Counted from the first letter of the stretch, positions 38,841-48,382 are shown. The stretch: 64,000 bases of DNA from JBJHBP01 sp050485645 (GCA_050485645.1 JBJHBT010000002.1:62001-126000), one strand, 5' to 3'. Numbers and translations are program-made. The notes: a model not told the origin generated them from the letters alone.

Positions 38841-39729
38841 CGGACTCCGGACCCAGTATCAGCAGATCGCAGACCGGCTCGATCAGCATCTGTGTGGTGA
38901 CACTGCCCAGCAGCAGCTCCTGCCGGAGCGACTGCGTCCTTCGTCCGAGCACCAGCAGATCCGCGCGCCGGCTCTCCACTTCACGCAGCAGTACGGCAGG
39001 TGTGTGGCCGTGTACTGCCGACGCCGTGAGTCCCGCAACGCTGTCCACGTCACCGGCCACCAGCTCGTCCAGCGTCTTCTGCTTCACGGCCCGCAGCTTC
39101 GCTCGATGTTCGTCGATCACCGCTTCGTCGACCCGTGCGTAGACCATCGAGGCCTCGAACGGATGTTCGAACGCATGCACGACGTGAATCTCCGCGGCAG
39201 GCGCCACGGCTGCGGCCATCTCGATCAGATGGCGTGAATCGTCCTCGAGATCCACGGCCACCAGCACGCGCTGATACCGATCCGCCGAGCGATCACTCAC
39301 GACCAGCACGGGCTGCCTGCGTCGGCGCAGCACGCGCAGCGGAGTGGAGCCTGGCAGCGACAGCGTCCGGCGACGCTCGCCACGAGCCCCGAGCAGCAAG
39401 AGATCAAAGCCTCTCGCCGCCTGCACCAGTTCGGGGGCCACGCTGCCCTTGCGAACCGTCAATTGCAGCGGCACGTCGCCTGATGTAAACAGCGGCTCCG
39501 CCAGATCGCGCAGTGACTGCTCGGCACTCGCAATCAGCGATGCCGAATCGCCGCCGGTTGCAAACGCCTCCTTCCACGCGTCAAGAAGGGAATCCTCGAT
39601 GACGTGCACGACCGCAGCGCTGTCAGCGACACCCTGCTGCAGGAGAGCTGCCGCCCTGCGCACGCAACGCAGTGCGTCGTCCGAAAAGTCGGTCGCCGCC
39701 ATGACTGATCGTATGGAATACATTTTCAC
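38830..39729 (-). CDS. tandem universal stress protein
   Basis: 299 residues made of two UspA domains. The first (about 1-146) starts IRSVMAATDFSDDALRCVRRA and ends with a nucleotide-loop-like LLLLGARGERRRTLSLPGST. The second starts RVLVAVDLEDDSRHLIEMAAA and ends with ADLLVLGRRTQSLRQELLLGSV. The Gx2Gx9G(S/T) pattern is recognisable in the second domain, so ATP binding there is plausible. It lies five bases downstream of the CPA2 antiporter gene on the same strand and may be its cytoplasmic regulator. Its end overlaps the protease gene by 11 bases. Confidence 0.9.
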   Translation of the reverse strand: MKMYSIRSVMAATDFSDDALRCVRRAAALLQQGVADSAAVVHVIEDSLLDAWKEAFATGGDSASLIASAEQSLRDLAEPLFTSGDVPLQLTVRKGSVAPELVQAARGFDLLLLGARGERRRTLSLPGSTPLRVLRRRRQPVLVVSDRSADRYQRVLVAVDLEDDSRHLIEMAAAVAPAAEIHVVHAFEHPFEASMVYARVDEAVIDEHRAKLRAVKQKTLDELVAGDVDSVAGLTASAVHGHTPAVLLREVESRRADLLVLGRRTQSLRQELLLGSVTTQMLIEPVCDLLILGPESVRD

Positions 39730-39734
39730 CTTGC

Positions 39735-41711
39735 TCAGCCCAGCAGCAGCCCGATGGCGCGTTCAATATCATCGGGCGATCCGAACAGCACAACGACGTC
39801 CTGCGACATCAGCTCCGTTTGCGGGTCCGGCGCCAGCTGACGCCTGCCGTCGCGCGCGATTGCCGTCACCACCACATTCTCCAGCTGCAGATCGCCCAGC
39901 GTCCGGCCGACAGCGGGGCTGTCATCCTGCAACACCACCGGCTGCATGCGGTCGGCGGTCTGCGCCTCGCCGCGCTCGGCCAGTATCGCGTCACCGCGGA
40001 AAAACTCACGCAGCAGCCGGTAACGCCCTTCCCGCTGCTTCTGCACCCTGCGCATCACTTTCGCGAGCGGCACACTCATCGCCAGCAGCGCATAGGACGC
40101 AATCATCATACCTGCCTCAAGGGTTTCCGGAACAACCTCGCTGGCACCGGCCTCACGCAGCTCCTCTACATGGCTTTCATCACGGGTGCGCACCATCACG
40201 GCAAGATCCGATCGCTGCTTGCGCACATGATGCAGCACCTTCAGGGCCGCCGCCACGTCATCGTGACTGATCACCAACAGCTTCGCGGACTGCAGCCCCA
40301 CGGCATGAAGGATGTCCGGCTCGGCCGAGTCCGCATAGAACACCGGCTCGCCGGCGGTACGCGCATCACGAACGCGACGCGGGTCAAGATCCAGCGCCAC
40401 GTAGCGAATGCCTTCCTGCTCCAGGAAGTGACCCACACTCTGGCCGATACGGCCGTAACCGCAGATGATAACGTGGTCCTGAAGTTCACCGAGACCTTCC
40501 ACGCCGTTCGCCAACATATCGTGATCGGCGAACGGCGGCGGCCTGCGCATCAGCGGCGCGGCAAGTGCATGGTTGTAGCGAATCAGCAGCGGCCCAATCA
40601 GCATCGAGAATAGCACCGCTGTCAGCGCGACCTGCGCCGGCTGCTCGTCGATCACACCAGCACCCAGCGCAATCGACAGCAGCGCGAAACCGAATTCGCC
40701 TCCCACCGCCAGCAATATGCCGGTGCGCAGCGCCGTGACTCTGTCGAGTTTCGCAAGACGCATGATCAGGGCAACAACCAGCACCTTGATCAGCAACAGG
40801 CCGAGCGCGGCACCCAGCGCATACAGCCAGATCTGCGGGATCACGAACGGATCGAACAGCATGCCGATGCCAACGAAGAACAGACCCAGCAGCACATCCC
40901 GGAACGGCCGGATCGTGGACTCCACCTGGTGCCGAAACTCGGTCTCGCCGAGCATCATGCCCGCAAGAAACGCACCGAACGCCATCGAAAGCCCGAGGCT
41001 GTTCGTGGTCCACGCCGCCGCCAGTGACACGAACAGCACCGTGAGCGTGAACAGCTCGGCTGAATGTCGTGCCGCGACCGCATGGAACAGCGGACGCAGC
41101 AACCACCGCCCCGCCACGAACACGAGCACGAACGCGACAATTGCCTTGGCCACTGCCCATCCCAGCGCACCAGCCAGTACCTGAGCCGACGCCACGCCGA
41201 GTACCGGGATGACGACCACGAACGGCACCGCCGTCACATCCTGGAAGACCGACATCGCCGTACCCAGGCGGCCGTGACGGCTGTGTTCCTCGCCCTGCTC
41301 CACGAGCTGCTTGCTGATAATGGTGGTGGAGGACTGGGCAAACACCGCGCCAACCACGAACGCCGCTACGGCCGGCAGGCCCAGCAGCCATGTGACGACG
41401 CCGATGACCGCAGCGGTCACCAGCACCTGCGCCGTACCAAGACCCAGGACCAGATGCCGAAGCGCATGAATCTGCGGCAAAGAGAAATTCAGCCCGATAG
41501 TAAACAGCAGGAAGACAATACCGAACTCCGCAAGCAGAGTGATCTGCGTACCGTCGATCACCGGCCCGGCCGTATGTGGCCCGAGCACGATACCGACAAG
41601 CAGATAGCCAAGGATGGACGGAAACCGCAGCCGCTGCAGCAGCATGACTGCAGCGACCGCAAATCCAAGCAGCAGCAGTACCTGCGCCAGTGGCTGAGTC
41701 AGAAAATCCAT
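39735..41711 (-). CDS. CPA2 cation:proton antiporter with TrkA-N and TrkA-C domains (KefB/YbaL type)
   Basis: 658-residue inner-membrane protein. Twelve to thirteen helices (to about 385) contain FPSILGYLLVGIVLGPHTAG, FGIVFLLFTIGLNFSL, FAQSSTTIISKQL, TAMSVFQDVTAVPFV and LLAVGGEFGFALLSIAL. The cytoplasmic TrkA-N domain starts HVIICGYGRIGQSVGHFLEQ near residue 415, the NAD-binding glycine pattern. A TrkA-C domain occupies the last 85 residues (VGRTLGDLQLENVVVTAIAR). It exchanges K+ or Na+ for protons and is probably nucleotide-gated. Transcribed between the YdjM-like gene (13 bases upstream) and the universal stress gene (five bases downstream). Confidence 0.93.
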   Translation of the reverse strand: MDFLTQPLAQVLLLLGFAVAAVMLLQRLRFPSILGYLLVGIVLGPHTAGPVIDGTQITLLAEFGIVFLLFTIGLNFSLPQIHALRHLVLGLGTAQVLVTAAVIGVVTWLLGLPAVAAFVVGAVFAQSSTTIISKQLVEQGEEHSRHGRLGTAMSVFQDVTAVPFVVVIPVLGVASAQVLAGALGWAVAKAIVAFVLVFVAGRWLLRPLFHAVAARHSAELFTLTVLFVSLAAAWTTNSLGLSMAFGAFLAGMMLGETEFRHQVESTIRPFRDVLLGLFFVGIGMLFDPFVIPQIWLYALGAALGLLLIKVLVVALIMRLAKLDRVTALRTGILLAVGGEFGFALLSIALGAGVIDEQPAQVALTAVLFSMLIGPLLIRYNHALAAPLMRRPPPFADHDMLANGVEGLGELQDHVIICGYGRIGQSVGHFLEQEGIRYVALDLDPRRVRDARTAGEPVFYADSAEPDILHAVGLQSAKLLVISHDDVAAALKVLHHVRKQRSDLAVMVRTRDESHVEELREAGASEVVPETLEAGMMIASYALLAMSVPLAKVMRRVQKQREGRYRLLREFFRGDAILAERGEAQTADRMQPVVLQDDSPAVGRTLGDLQLENVVVTAIARDGRRQLAPDPQTELMSQDVVVLFGSPDDIERAIGLLLG

Positions 41712-41724
41712 ATGTGTCGGCTGT

Positions 41725-42846
41725 TCAATTTGCCAGTGGCGCCAGATCGTGGTTGAGCCTGATCGCTACGCCGTCGGCAAGACCGCTTTCCGTGCCGCGA
41801 TAGCGCGCATCGCGAAACGTGACCACGTACCCGTCATCGACCGCTTGCGCGAGCATATAAGGATACCTCGACCACGCCAGAAAGCGCTGCCCGGTTCGTG
41901 TCTGTGCCGCCGCTTCGTAAACGGGGCCACGCAGGTCACGCGCTATCGGAGGCTCGGCGGACAGCGTGAAGCGCGGTTGCGTCCACCACCGCCAGGCACC
42001 GAAGTGATAGGCATCGTCGACGACCGCGATGACCGAACCCGCCAGTGGGTTGCCGGGCACGGGCCCCACCATCACGTCGTGTACCGGCGTCATATCCAAC
42101 GCCGCAAGGTCGGCAAGAATCTGCTCGCGTGCCGGCAGATTCGCAAGGCTCGCCACGGCGATGTAAGCAGTCATCACCGCGACCGCGCCGCAGGCGATCC
42201 TCTGCACCGCCTGCGGACGCCGCTGCCAGGTCAACCCGCCGGCGCGTGCCAGCAGGATGCCAGCGATACCCGCGAACCAGATGATCCTGGCCGGCAGCGG
42301 CACGGATGACTGTGTCGCCATCAGCCACGAGGTCAACGCGAAGAACAGCAGCCACAGCACCAATCCCACGCTCGTCCGCGAGAAAGCGAGAAAGCTGGCG
42401 CCTCCGAGCAGCAGCCACATCCACGGATCGATGATGAACAGTGCATCACCGTAGTACCAGGTGCCGTCGAACGGCATCAGCCAGCGCAGGCCGTAATTGT
42501 TGAGCCAGTCCAGCAGCGGATGTGTGGCGACACCGATGGCGGCGACGAGGATCAGCGGGCCGGCTCTCGCCCGTGGCGCGGACGAATCACGGCGGCCGCG
42601 CACGGCGCTATCGAAAGCCAGCAGCGCGGCTGCGACCAGCAGCGGCCAGAGCACCATGGCCAGCACGCCATGAGTCCAGCCGCGCCGATGGGCGAGTGCC
42701 GCATCGGCGCCGGCCAGATACGCCAGCACGTCGACATCCGGCACATTGGCGCCGATGATCAGGGCGGCCGTCGCCAGCGGTGTTACCCGCCGCAGTCCGG
42801 CGGCAGCCAGCGTGGACCCTGCCAGCGTATGCGCAACCGGGTCCAT
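41725..42846 (-). CDS. YdjM-like membrane-bound metal-dependent hydrolase family
   Basis: 373 residues. The N-terminus MDPVAHTLAGSTLAAAGL and the following ANVPDVDVLAYLAG and HRRGWTHGVLAMVLWP carry the family histidines and aspartates (H6, D-x-D near 37-39, H-RR-x-x-H near 52-58); H-x-L-L-D near 108 follows. Several membrane helices come next, then a soluble C-terminal domain of about 150 residues (LSAEPPIARDLRGPVYE). These proteins are called putative hydrolases by resemblance to phospholipase C-type metal sites; activity is not established. It is 13 bases upstream of the antiporter gene. Confidence 0.85.
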   Translation of the reverse strand: MDPVAHTLAGSTLAAAGLRRVTPLATAALIIGANVPDVDVLAYLAGADAALAHRRGWTHGVLAMVLWPLLVAAALLAFDSAVRGRRDSSAPRARAGPLILVAAIGVATHPLLDWLNNYGLRWLMPFDGTWYYGDALFIIDPWMWLLLGGASFLAFSRTSVGLVLWLLFFALTSWLMATQSSVPLPARIIWFAGIAGILLARAGGLTWQRRPQAVQRIACGAVAVMTAYIAVASLANLPAREQILADLAALDMTPVHDVMVGPVPGNPLAGSVIAVVDDAYHFGAWRWWTQPRFTLSAEPPIARDLRGPVYEAAAQTRTGQRFLAWSRYPYMLAQAVDDGYVVTFRDARYRGTESGLADGVAIRLNHDLAPLAN

Positions 42847-42915
42847 CTCAGGTCATCCGGGCGAACGCCGGTCCCCGGCTCTCGGCAACCGCTGAACGGA
42901 GTCTGATCGCGCCCG

Positions 42916-44142
42916 TCATCCGCCGGTCAGATGGTCGAATATGCGGAACCCCGCGATGTACGTTGCCGAGGCCGATCCCAGCGTGCACAGCACGAACACG
43001 AGAAACACGCGCGCAACGCGGTTGCGCCACCAGCCGGTAAGACTGGTGATTTCATCGCGCACGGAATCAAAGTCATTCATATGCGGAGGACGCAGCACGG
43101 TCTGCACCGCGGCAACCACCATGCCGGCGCCGATGGTGGGATTCAGCGAAGTGAGCGGCGCGGCGACGAATGCCGTGAGAATCGCCAGCGGATGCGCAGC
43201 GGCGATCAGGGCGCCAAGCGCACTCAGCGTGCCGTTGATCAGCACCCACTCGGTGACCAGACGCCAGCCCAGTTCCGGGCCACGCGAGAACCCCAGCGTG
43301 AATCCGACCAGAATGATGGCGACGATGGCCCAAGGCAGGATACGACGCAGTGGCGAAGGCGGCGGTACACGATTCAGGAGTTCGCGTTCCTGCTCGGGGT
43401 CGGTGACACCCTTGAGCTGTTCCGCCAGTCCTTTGAGGTGGCCGGCGCCGATCACGACCAGCACCCTGCGCGGCCGCGTCGCGGCCACATGCTCACGCAG
43501 CATTGCGGCCATGTAGCGATCCCGTTCGGCCACCAGCGCCTCGTACAGTCGCGGCGACTGCTCGGAAAACTCCGTGAACGTGGCTTCCAGAAGATCCCCT
43601 TCCTTGAGGCTCTCTATCTGTCGTTCCTCGATCTGACCGCGGCTGAGAAAGGTCGTCAGCAGGCCGCTGATCAGTGACCATCGCTGCCACCAGGGCACGG
43701 CGCGAACCACGCGACGCATTGTCACGCCGATGTTTCGGTCCACCAGCCACAGCGGCAGTCCGCGCTCGCGTGCCTCATCGACGGCGGCCTTCATTTCCGC
43801 GCCCGGCTCCACGCCAAGCTGATCGGCCAGACGTTTCTGGTAGGCCGAAAGCGCCAGCTGCGCGGCCACCATGCCGGCGCGGCCGCTGCGTATGACCTGC
43901 AGCAGGTCGAGCTCACGCCAGTCGTGCTCATTGGTCAGATGCCTAAGACGCGGCTCGCACAGTTCAACGGCAACGGCATCGTAGTCGCCATGCGCCAGCG
44001 CCTCGCGAACGTCGTCGGCGCTCTGCCGCGACACATGCGCAGTGCCGAGCAGCGTGATTTCGGTCCCGCCGACAAGCACGGTGCGCGTCGGTGCAACGAC
44101 CGGAGAATCTGTCGAGATATCTTGTGCCGAAGGCTCGGTCAT
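42916..44142 (-). CDS. TraB family membrane protein
   Basis: 408 residues from the ATG at 44142 (MTEPSAQDIS); the frame is open to 44178. The N-terminal TraB/PrgY domain has ITLLGTAHVSRQSADDVREAL, AVAVELCEPRLRHL, GLPLWLVDRNIGVTMRRV and VLVVIGAGHLKGL, holding the conserved histidine, glutamate and GxxH motifs of the EreA/ChaN-like protease fold. Four membrane helices form the C-terminal third. The family is named from pheromone shutdown in Enterococcus; in Proteobacteria the role is unknown. It is divergent from the barrel gene at 44250. Confidence 0.9.
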   Translation of the reverse strand: MTEPSAQDISTDSPVVAPTRTVLVGGTEITLLGTAHVSRQSADDVREALAHGDYDAVAVELCEPRLRHLTNEHDWRELDLLQVIRSGRAGMVAAQLALSAYQKRLADQLGVEPGAEMKAAVDEARERGLPLWLVDRNIGVTMRRVVRAVPWWQRWSLISGLLTTFLSRGQIEERQIESLKEGDLLEATFTEFSEQSPRLYEALVAERDRYMAAMLREHVAATRPRRVLVVIGAGHLKGLAEQLKGVTDPEQERELLNRVPPPSPLRRILPWAIVAIILVGFTLGFSRGPELGWRLVTEWVLINGTLSALGALIAAAHPLAILTAFVAAPLTSLNPTIGAGMVVAAVQTVLRPPHMNDFDSVRDEITSLTGWWRNRVARVFLVFVLCTLGSASATYIAGFRIFDHLTGG

Positions 44143-44237
44143 CGTGATCCGCCACAGGGATGCAGAAAGGCGGAACATGTTACATCATACCACCGGCACC
44201 CTGAAAATTCGGGCTGCCGGACAGCCACGATTGCCGG

Positions 44238-44243
44238 TATCCT
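44238..44243 (+). promoter_or_regulatory. -10-like box next to the barrel-gene start
   Basis: TATCCT is followed by six bases and then the GTG of the barrel gene, with no Shine-Dalgarno sequence between. The geometry fits a leaderless transcript. Confidence 0.35.
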
Positions 44244-44249
44244 CCCGCC

Positions 44250-45122
44250 GTGCCCGTTTCAGGAAATCGAACACCCGACCGCCGCGAGCATCCGCGCTTC
44301 GCGGCCGTCTGCCTGCTGGTCGCCGGGCTGATCAGTACCGGCCCGGCCCTGGCGCAGGTCGAGGGGCGCTTCCATTGGGCATACGCTGCCAACTTCGGCA
44401 CTGGCCGATATACCGTTACCGACGATTCGGATGTCCTCGTCGTGCGGATACCGGTCCGCGTCAGGCTGCGCGAAGCCGATCCGCAATCACGCTGCAACTG
44501 CACGATACGGCTGCTTGCACCACTGACGCTGGGCGTGGAAACGTTTGACCGCGGTACCGCCGGCGACCTGCCCCGCACAGCGCGTCACATCGGCCTGCTG
44601 CCTGGCGTGGAACTGGAGTTCGCGCGCAGTGAACGATGGACCCTCCGCGTGCAGGCCCAGGCCGGCTGGGGCACACACAAGTACGTGGCCCGCGAAAATG
44701 CGCTTATCTACGCCGCCGGAATTCGCAGTCGTCTGGCGTGGCCGCAGGTGCCAGGGCGGCCCGCCATGATCAACGGACTGCTGCTGTCCGGCTACGTGCC
44801 GAGCGGCGGTACACGGGCATCGATGGCCCGTGTATCCAACGGCGTGGAGTTCGACCTGCATCTGCATCGCTGGCGGTTCCGCGAACACACCATGCGCCTG
44901 ATGCCGCACCTGCTGAGCAACTGGTATGTCGACCCGGTGGACGCCCGCGCCCTGGTCGACGGCCGCACGGGCGGCATCGACAGCGAGTGGGAAGTGGGTG
45001 TGGCCGCGGGACGGACCAGACCATTCCAGATCCTGGGCTTCCGGCTGGACCGCGTCGGCATCGGCATTCGTGAATCGTCCGCGGGCACCGGGGTTCGGAT
45101 ATTTTTCGGTTCCATCTTCTGA
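44250..45122 (+). CDS. predicted outer-membrane beta-barrel protein
   Basis: 290 residues from a GTG, with a signal peptide (FAAVCLLVAGLISTGPALAQ). The mature part is made of amphipathic strands (FHWAYAANFGTGRYTVTDD, WTLRVQAQAGWGTHKYV, MINGLLLSGYVPSGG) and ends VGIGIRESSAGTGVRIFFGSIF, with terminal phenylalanine as in barrel proteins. One CxC (SRCNCTIRL) is unusual for a barrel and may form a periplasmic disulfide. No functional family recognised. Divergent from the TraB-family gene. Confidence 0.72.
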   Translation: MPVSGNRTPDRREHPRFAAVCLLVAGLISTGPALAQVEGRFHWAYAANFGTGRYTVTDDSDVLVVRIPVRVRLREADPQSRCNCTIRLLAPLTLGVETFDRGTAGDLPRTARHIGLLPGVELEFARSERWTLRVQAQAGWGTHKYVARENALIYAAGIRSRLAWPQVPGRPAMINGLLLSGYVPSGGTRASMARVSNGVEFDLHLHRWRFREHTMRLMPHLLSNWYVDPVDARALVDGRTGGIDSEWEVGVAAGRTRPFQILGFRLDRVGIGIRESSAGTGVRIFFGSIF

Positions 45123-45247
45123 TTGTGGAGGCCCCGAAGGCACGGTGACCCCGGACGCCCTTCGTGCGTTCGACGATGAGCTGCGGTAACCTCCGGGGCT
45201 GTTGAAACGATGCCGCATAGGCCGCCGGGCCAGGGGCGGATGCGCTG

Positions 45248-46141
45248 ATGACGAGGGATATGGCAGCGGAACGACAACCCGGGCAGACCGCATCGACGCC
45301 TGCGCACCACCAGCGTCCACGCTGGCTGCGCGTCGTCGTCGTATTGAGTGCCGGCTGGCTGCTGATCGGCACGCTGTCGGCATTTCCGCCGCCGTTTCGC
45401 GAGTATCCGGGTGTCGAGTACGACGACTTTCCACTGCCCTCCGACTTCCGCGAGCCCGGCGAATGGACCTTTGCGAGACTGATGTATCCGTCCGTGCCGG
45501 GTGTCGGCTGGGGGCGCGGGCGCGACTGGCGACTCGGTGGCACGACCTGGACCATCGATTATCCGCGCGCCGACCGGCACGTTGCCGAGGCCGTGCGTCG
45601 ACTGTCACGCGTACACGCGCGCTCGGTCGAGCAGCCCGTCAACCTCGATGACGGCGACGAGATTTTCTACTGGCCGTGGCTGTACGTTGTGGAGCCCGGC
45701 ACCTGGGATCTGACCGACTCGCAGGCCGCCAAGCTGCGCGAATACCTGCTGCGCGGCGGCTTCCTGATGGCCGACGATTTTCACGGCACACGGGAGTGGC
45801 GCATCTTCCTGGCCAGCATGCAGCGGGTGTTCCCCGAACGGCCGATCGTCGACATTCCCGACGACGATCCGATATTCCACACCGTGTACGACCTCAGCGA
45901 CCGGGTGCAGATACCCGGAGAACAGTTCCTGTTTACCGGTCAGATTCATGAGCAGGACGGCTACGAGGCAGTCTGGCGCGGGATATACGATGACCATGGA
46001 CGGCTGATGGTGGCGATCTGCCACAACATGGATCTGGGCGACGCTGTCGAGCATGCCGACAACCCGCGATATCCCGAACACTATTCGGCCATGGCCATGC
46101 GGATCTTCATCAACTACGTCGTCTACGCGATGACTCATTAG
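45248..46141 (+). CDS. DUF4159 domain protein
   Basis: 297 residues. One N-terminal membrane helix (LRVVVVLSAGWLLIGTLSAF) precedes the exported domain. Family features are FTFARLMYP-like EWTFARLMYPSVPG, WTIDYPRADRHVAEAVRRLS, DDGDEIFYWPWLYVVEPG, LREYLLRGGFLMADDFHG and HPIFHTVYDL-like DDPIFHTVYDL. DUF4159 domains have a glutamine-amidotransferase-like fold and are often encoded near MoxR/VWA aerotolerance genes, none of which is adjacent here; the nearest VWA gene is 10 kb away. Role unknown. Confidence 0.87.
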   Translation: MTRDMAAERQPGQTASTPAHHQRPRWLRVVVVLSAGWLLIGTLSAFPPPFREYPGVEYDDFPLPSDFREPGEWTFARLMYPSVPGVGWGRGRDWRLGGTTWTIDYPRADRHVAEAVRRLSRVHARSVEQPVNLDDGDEIFYWPWLYVVEPGTWDLTDSQAAKLREYLLRGGFLMADDFHGTREWRIFLASMQRVFPERPIVDIPDDDPIFHTVYDLSDRVQIPGEQFLFTGQIHEQDGYEAVWRGIYDDHGRLMVAICHNMDLGDAVEHADNPRYPEHYSAMAMRIFINYVVYAMTH

Positions 46142-46224
46142 CACGGCCCGGCCACCCACTGGCATGCCGACGGCTGCTGAGCTATCGTCGGGCAGCAGGT
46201 TGGCCAGGGCATGGAAACGGACGG

Positions 46225-46626
46225 ATGCGGACACTGGACATAGTCACCGGACTGCTGCTGCTGGGCGTGGCACTGGCCATTGTGTACGTGGTGGTCCGCG
46301 TTCTGCTGTGGAAGCACATCGCCGCCCTGTTCTCGCGCGTCGGCGCCGACGACAACAAGCCTGCGAACACCCATCTCATTGGCGCCAGCGGACACGTGGT
46401 GCCGGATCCCGGATCGCAGTCCGGCCGCTTCCGGGTCCGGATAGGCATGGAACGCTGGGAGGCCACCCTGAAGACCGGGTCGCCTCACACCGCTGCCACC
46501 GCCCCCGCCACCGGCACGCCGATCCGCGTCATCGCCGTCGATGGCCTGACACTGCAGGTGGAAGCCATCGACAACACCGAGCCCGTCACCGAAGCGCCCA
46601 CCATCCAGCAAAGTACCGCCTCATGA
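46225..46626 (+). CDS. NfeD-like OB-fold membrane protein
   Basis: 133 residues. An N-terminal membrane helix (IVTGLLLLGVALAIVYVVVRVLL) precedes a small beta domain with LIGASGHVVPDPGSQSGRFRVRIGMERWEA and GTPIRVIAVDGLTLQVEAI, the layout of the soluble NfeD domain (G-x-x-G, R-V...G..W.A, V.V..V.G..L.V). NfeD proteins accompany stomatin-like proteins or membrane proteases; none is adjacent. It overlaps the following DUF1080 gene by four bases (ATGA). Confidence 0.7.
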   Translation: MRTLDIVTGLLLLGVALAIVYVVVRVLLWKHIAALFSRVGADDNKPANTHLIGASGHVVPDPGSQSGRFRVRIGMERWEATLKTGSPHTAATAPATGTPIRVIAVDGLTLQVEAIDNTEPVTEAPTIQQSTAS

Positions 46627-47357
46627 ACCATCACTACGTCGATCATCACGCCAGCGCCAGCATACGGCACGCCGTCCGCAACCGGACGGACACCGACCGG
46701 ACGCCGGGTGAACCACGAAGCCGGCAGCACCGGCAGCCGGCCACGGCCATCATGATTCCACTCCTGTTCGCACTGCCGCTCACGTTCGCCTGCGCACAGT
46801 CGAACGACTTCACACCGCTGTTCGACGGCACGCTCGACGGCTGGACCATCGAGAACAGCACTCACGACAACTTCACGATCAACGACGGCGTTCTCAGAGT
46901 CGAGGAACCGGAAGGCTGGCTGAAGTCGGCGCAGCAGTACGGCGATTTCGTACTGCGCATCGAGTTCCGCTTTCTCACCGACAACGCCGACAGCGGCATC
47001 TTCGTCCGCGCTGTCGCGGACTCGCCGTTCATTCGCGGCTGGCCGAACAACAGCTACCAGGTACAGCTGCGCAACCCGCTGGGCGATAGCCCGTTCCCGC
47101 CGGTCGGCGGTGTATTCCGCCACGGTACGCCGCAGGGCCCACTGCGCTTCGACGCCGCCGACGCCGATCGCCTGTCCACCGGCACCGGTGAATGGCAGAC
47201 GCTGCAGATCGAGCTGGCCGGAGAGGCGCTCACCGTATGGCTCAACGGCTCGGAACTCAGCCACGCCTCCAACATCGTCAACGCCCGGGGTTACATCGGC
47301 ATACAGGCCGAGGTCGGCGCCGTGGAGTTCCGCTCGATCGAGATCCAGGAGCGCTGA
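46623..47357 (+). CDS. DUF1080 (3-keto-disaccharide hydrolase-like) exported protein
   Basis: 244 residues from the ATG overlapping the NfeD-like stop. The signal peptide appears only near residue 44 (MIPLLFALPLTFACAQS), so the ATG at 46752 is a plausible alternative start, and the first 43 residues (histidine- and arginine-rich) may be untranslated. The domain is a concanavalin-like beta sandwich: FTPLFDGTLDGWTIEN, FVLRIEFRFLTDNADSGIFVR, SYQVQLRNP and ARGYIGIQAEVGAVEFRSI. DUF1080 proteins bind or cleave glycans, and some act on 3-keto-glucosides. It faces a hydroxypyruvate-isomerase-like gene, a common sugar-catabolism companion. Confidence 0.88.
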   Translation: MNHHYVDHHASASIRHAVRNRTDTDRTPGEPRSRQHRQPATAIMIPLLFALPLTFACAQSNDFTPLFDGTLDGWTIENSTHDNFTINDGVLRVEEPEGWLKSAQQYGDFVLRIEFRFLTDNADSGIFVRAVADSPFIRGWPNNSYQVQLRNPLGDSPFPPVGGVFRHGTPQGPLRFDAADADRLSTGTGEWQTLQIELAGEALTVWLNGSELSHASNIVNARGYIGIQAEVGAVEFRSIEIQER

Positions 47358-47361
47358 ATCG

Positions 47362-48243
47362 TCAGACGTCCATGATGTCCATGCAGCGGGCGATGCTCTG
47401 CAGCGCATCGCGGCCCGGTGCCGGGCGCCACTCGTGAGTGACGTAGCCGTCGTAGTCCAGACCCGCGATCACCTCCGCGAGGTAGCGGTGGTTGATCTCC
47501 TGGGTATCGTCGATTTCGTGGCGGCCCGGTACGCCGGCAACGTGAAAGTGTGCTATCCACTGCACCGACTCGGCGATGCGCCGCGCAAGATCCCCGTCCA
47601 TGATCTGCAGGTGGTAGATATCGCAGACAAGCTTCACATTCGGTGAATTGACGCGCTCACAGACTTCCACGCCCCAGTCCCAATGGCCGAAGATCTGGTC
47701 TTCACGGCCATACGCCGGATCGGTGTACCGATTGTTCATGTTCTCGATCGCGATCGTGACGTTGCGCTCTTCGAGATGACCCTTGATGCGGTTCAGGAAG
47801 GACACCGCGTTATCCGCACCTTCCGCATACGACATGCCCTGGCGTTGGCCGCCAATCGAGATGAAAGTGCGCACGTCATTCTCGGCGCACAGGTCGATAT
47901 GCGCACGGACGGATCGTTCGATCCGGTCGTGGGTTTCCGGTCGGATGAGGCCGCTCTCGAAGCCCACGCCGCCGGTTCTTGCCAGCAACGGCTTCAGACC
48001 GTGAGCCCGCAGCGTCGGCCAGTCGCCCGGATCGACGAGGTCGAATCCATGCGCCCCGAGGCGCACGGCCACCTGGCACATCTCATCGAAGCTCAATGAC
48101 GTGTCGTCGCCGAAGTTGATGTTCCACAGTCCCTGACGGATACGATTGCGTCGCTGCACGGTCTGCTGCGCCATCGCGTCGCCCATCAGAGACGACAACA
48201 CGCCGGTGGCCGCGACTGCCCCCAGAAACTCCCTGCGCTCCAT
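47362..48243 (-). CDS. hydroxypyruvate-isomerase-like TIM-barrel protein with Tat-type signal
   Basis: 293 residues from the ATG at 48243. The N-terminus MERREFLGAVAATGVLSSL has a twin-arginine-like signal (ERREFLG), so export is likely. The barrel matches the Hyi/xylose-isomerase-like family: FDEMCQVAVRLGAHGFDLVDP, TFISIGGQRQGM, VTIAIENMNNRYTDPAYG, VKLVCDIYHLQIMDGDL and HFHVAGVPGRHEID, whose E, D, H and E residues make the metal site. A DUF1080 gene converges on it with a four-base gap. The pairing suggests exported sugar processing. Confidence 0.88.
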   Translation of the reverse strand: MERREFLGAVAATGVLSSLMGDAMAQQTVQRRNRIRQGLWNINFGDDTSLSFDEMCQVAVRLGAHGFDLVDPGDWPTLRAHGLKPLLARTGGVGFESGLIRPETHDRIERSVRAHIDLCAENDVRTFISIGGQRQGMSYAEGADNAVSFLNRIKGHLEERNVTIAIENMNNRYTDPAYGREDQIFGHWDWGVEVCERVNSPNVKLVCDIYHLQIMDGDLARRIAESVQWIAHFHVAGVPGRHEIDDTQEINHRYLAEVIAGLDYDGYVTHEWRPAPGRDALQSIARCMDIMDV

Positions 48244-48376
48244 GCTTACCGCCCCGATCATCCGCCAGATGTCCGGTACAGTCTCGCCGCCGACTGCCAG
48301 TGATGCAAGCGGCTCCGCGGGAAGTTGGCGGGTGACTGCCCTGGCCGCGGACAATGGCTACTGACATCGATTCTGC

Positions 48377-48382
48377 TAGACT
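48377..48382 (+). promoter_or_regulatory. extended -10-like box next to the DUF3500 start
   Basis: TGCTAGACT (extended -10, hexamer 48377-48382) ends seven bases before the ATG at 48390, and no Shine-Dalgarno sequence is present. Transcription would begin at or one base before the ATG. Confidence 0.4.
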
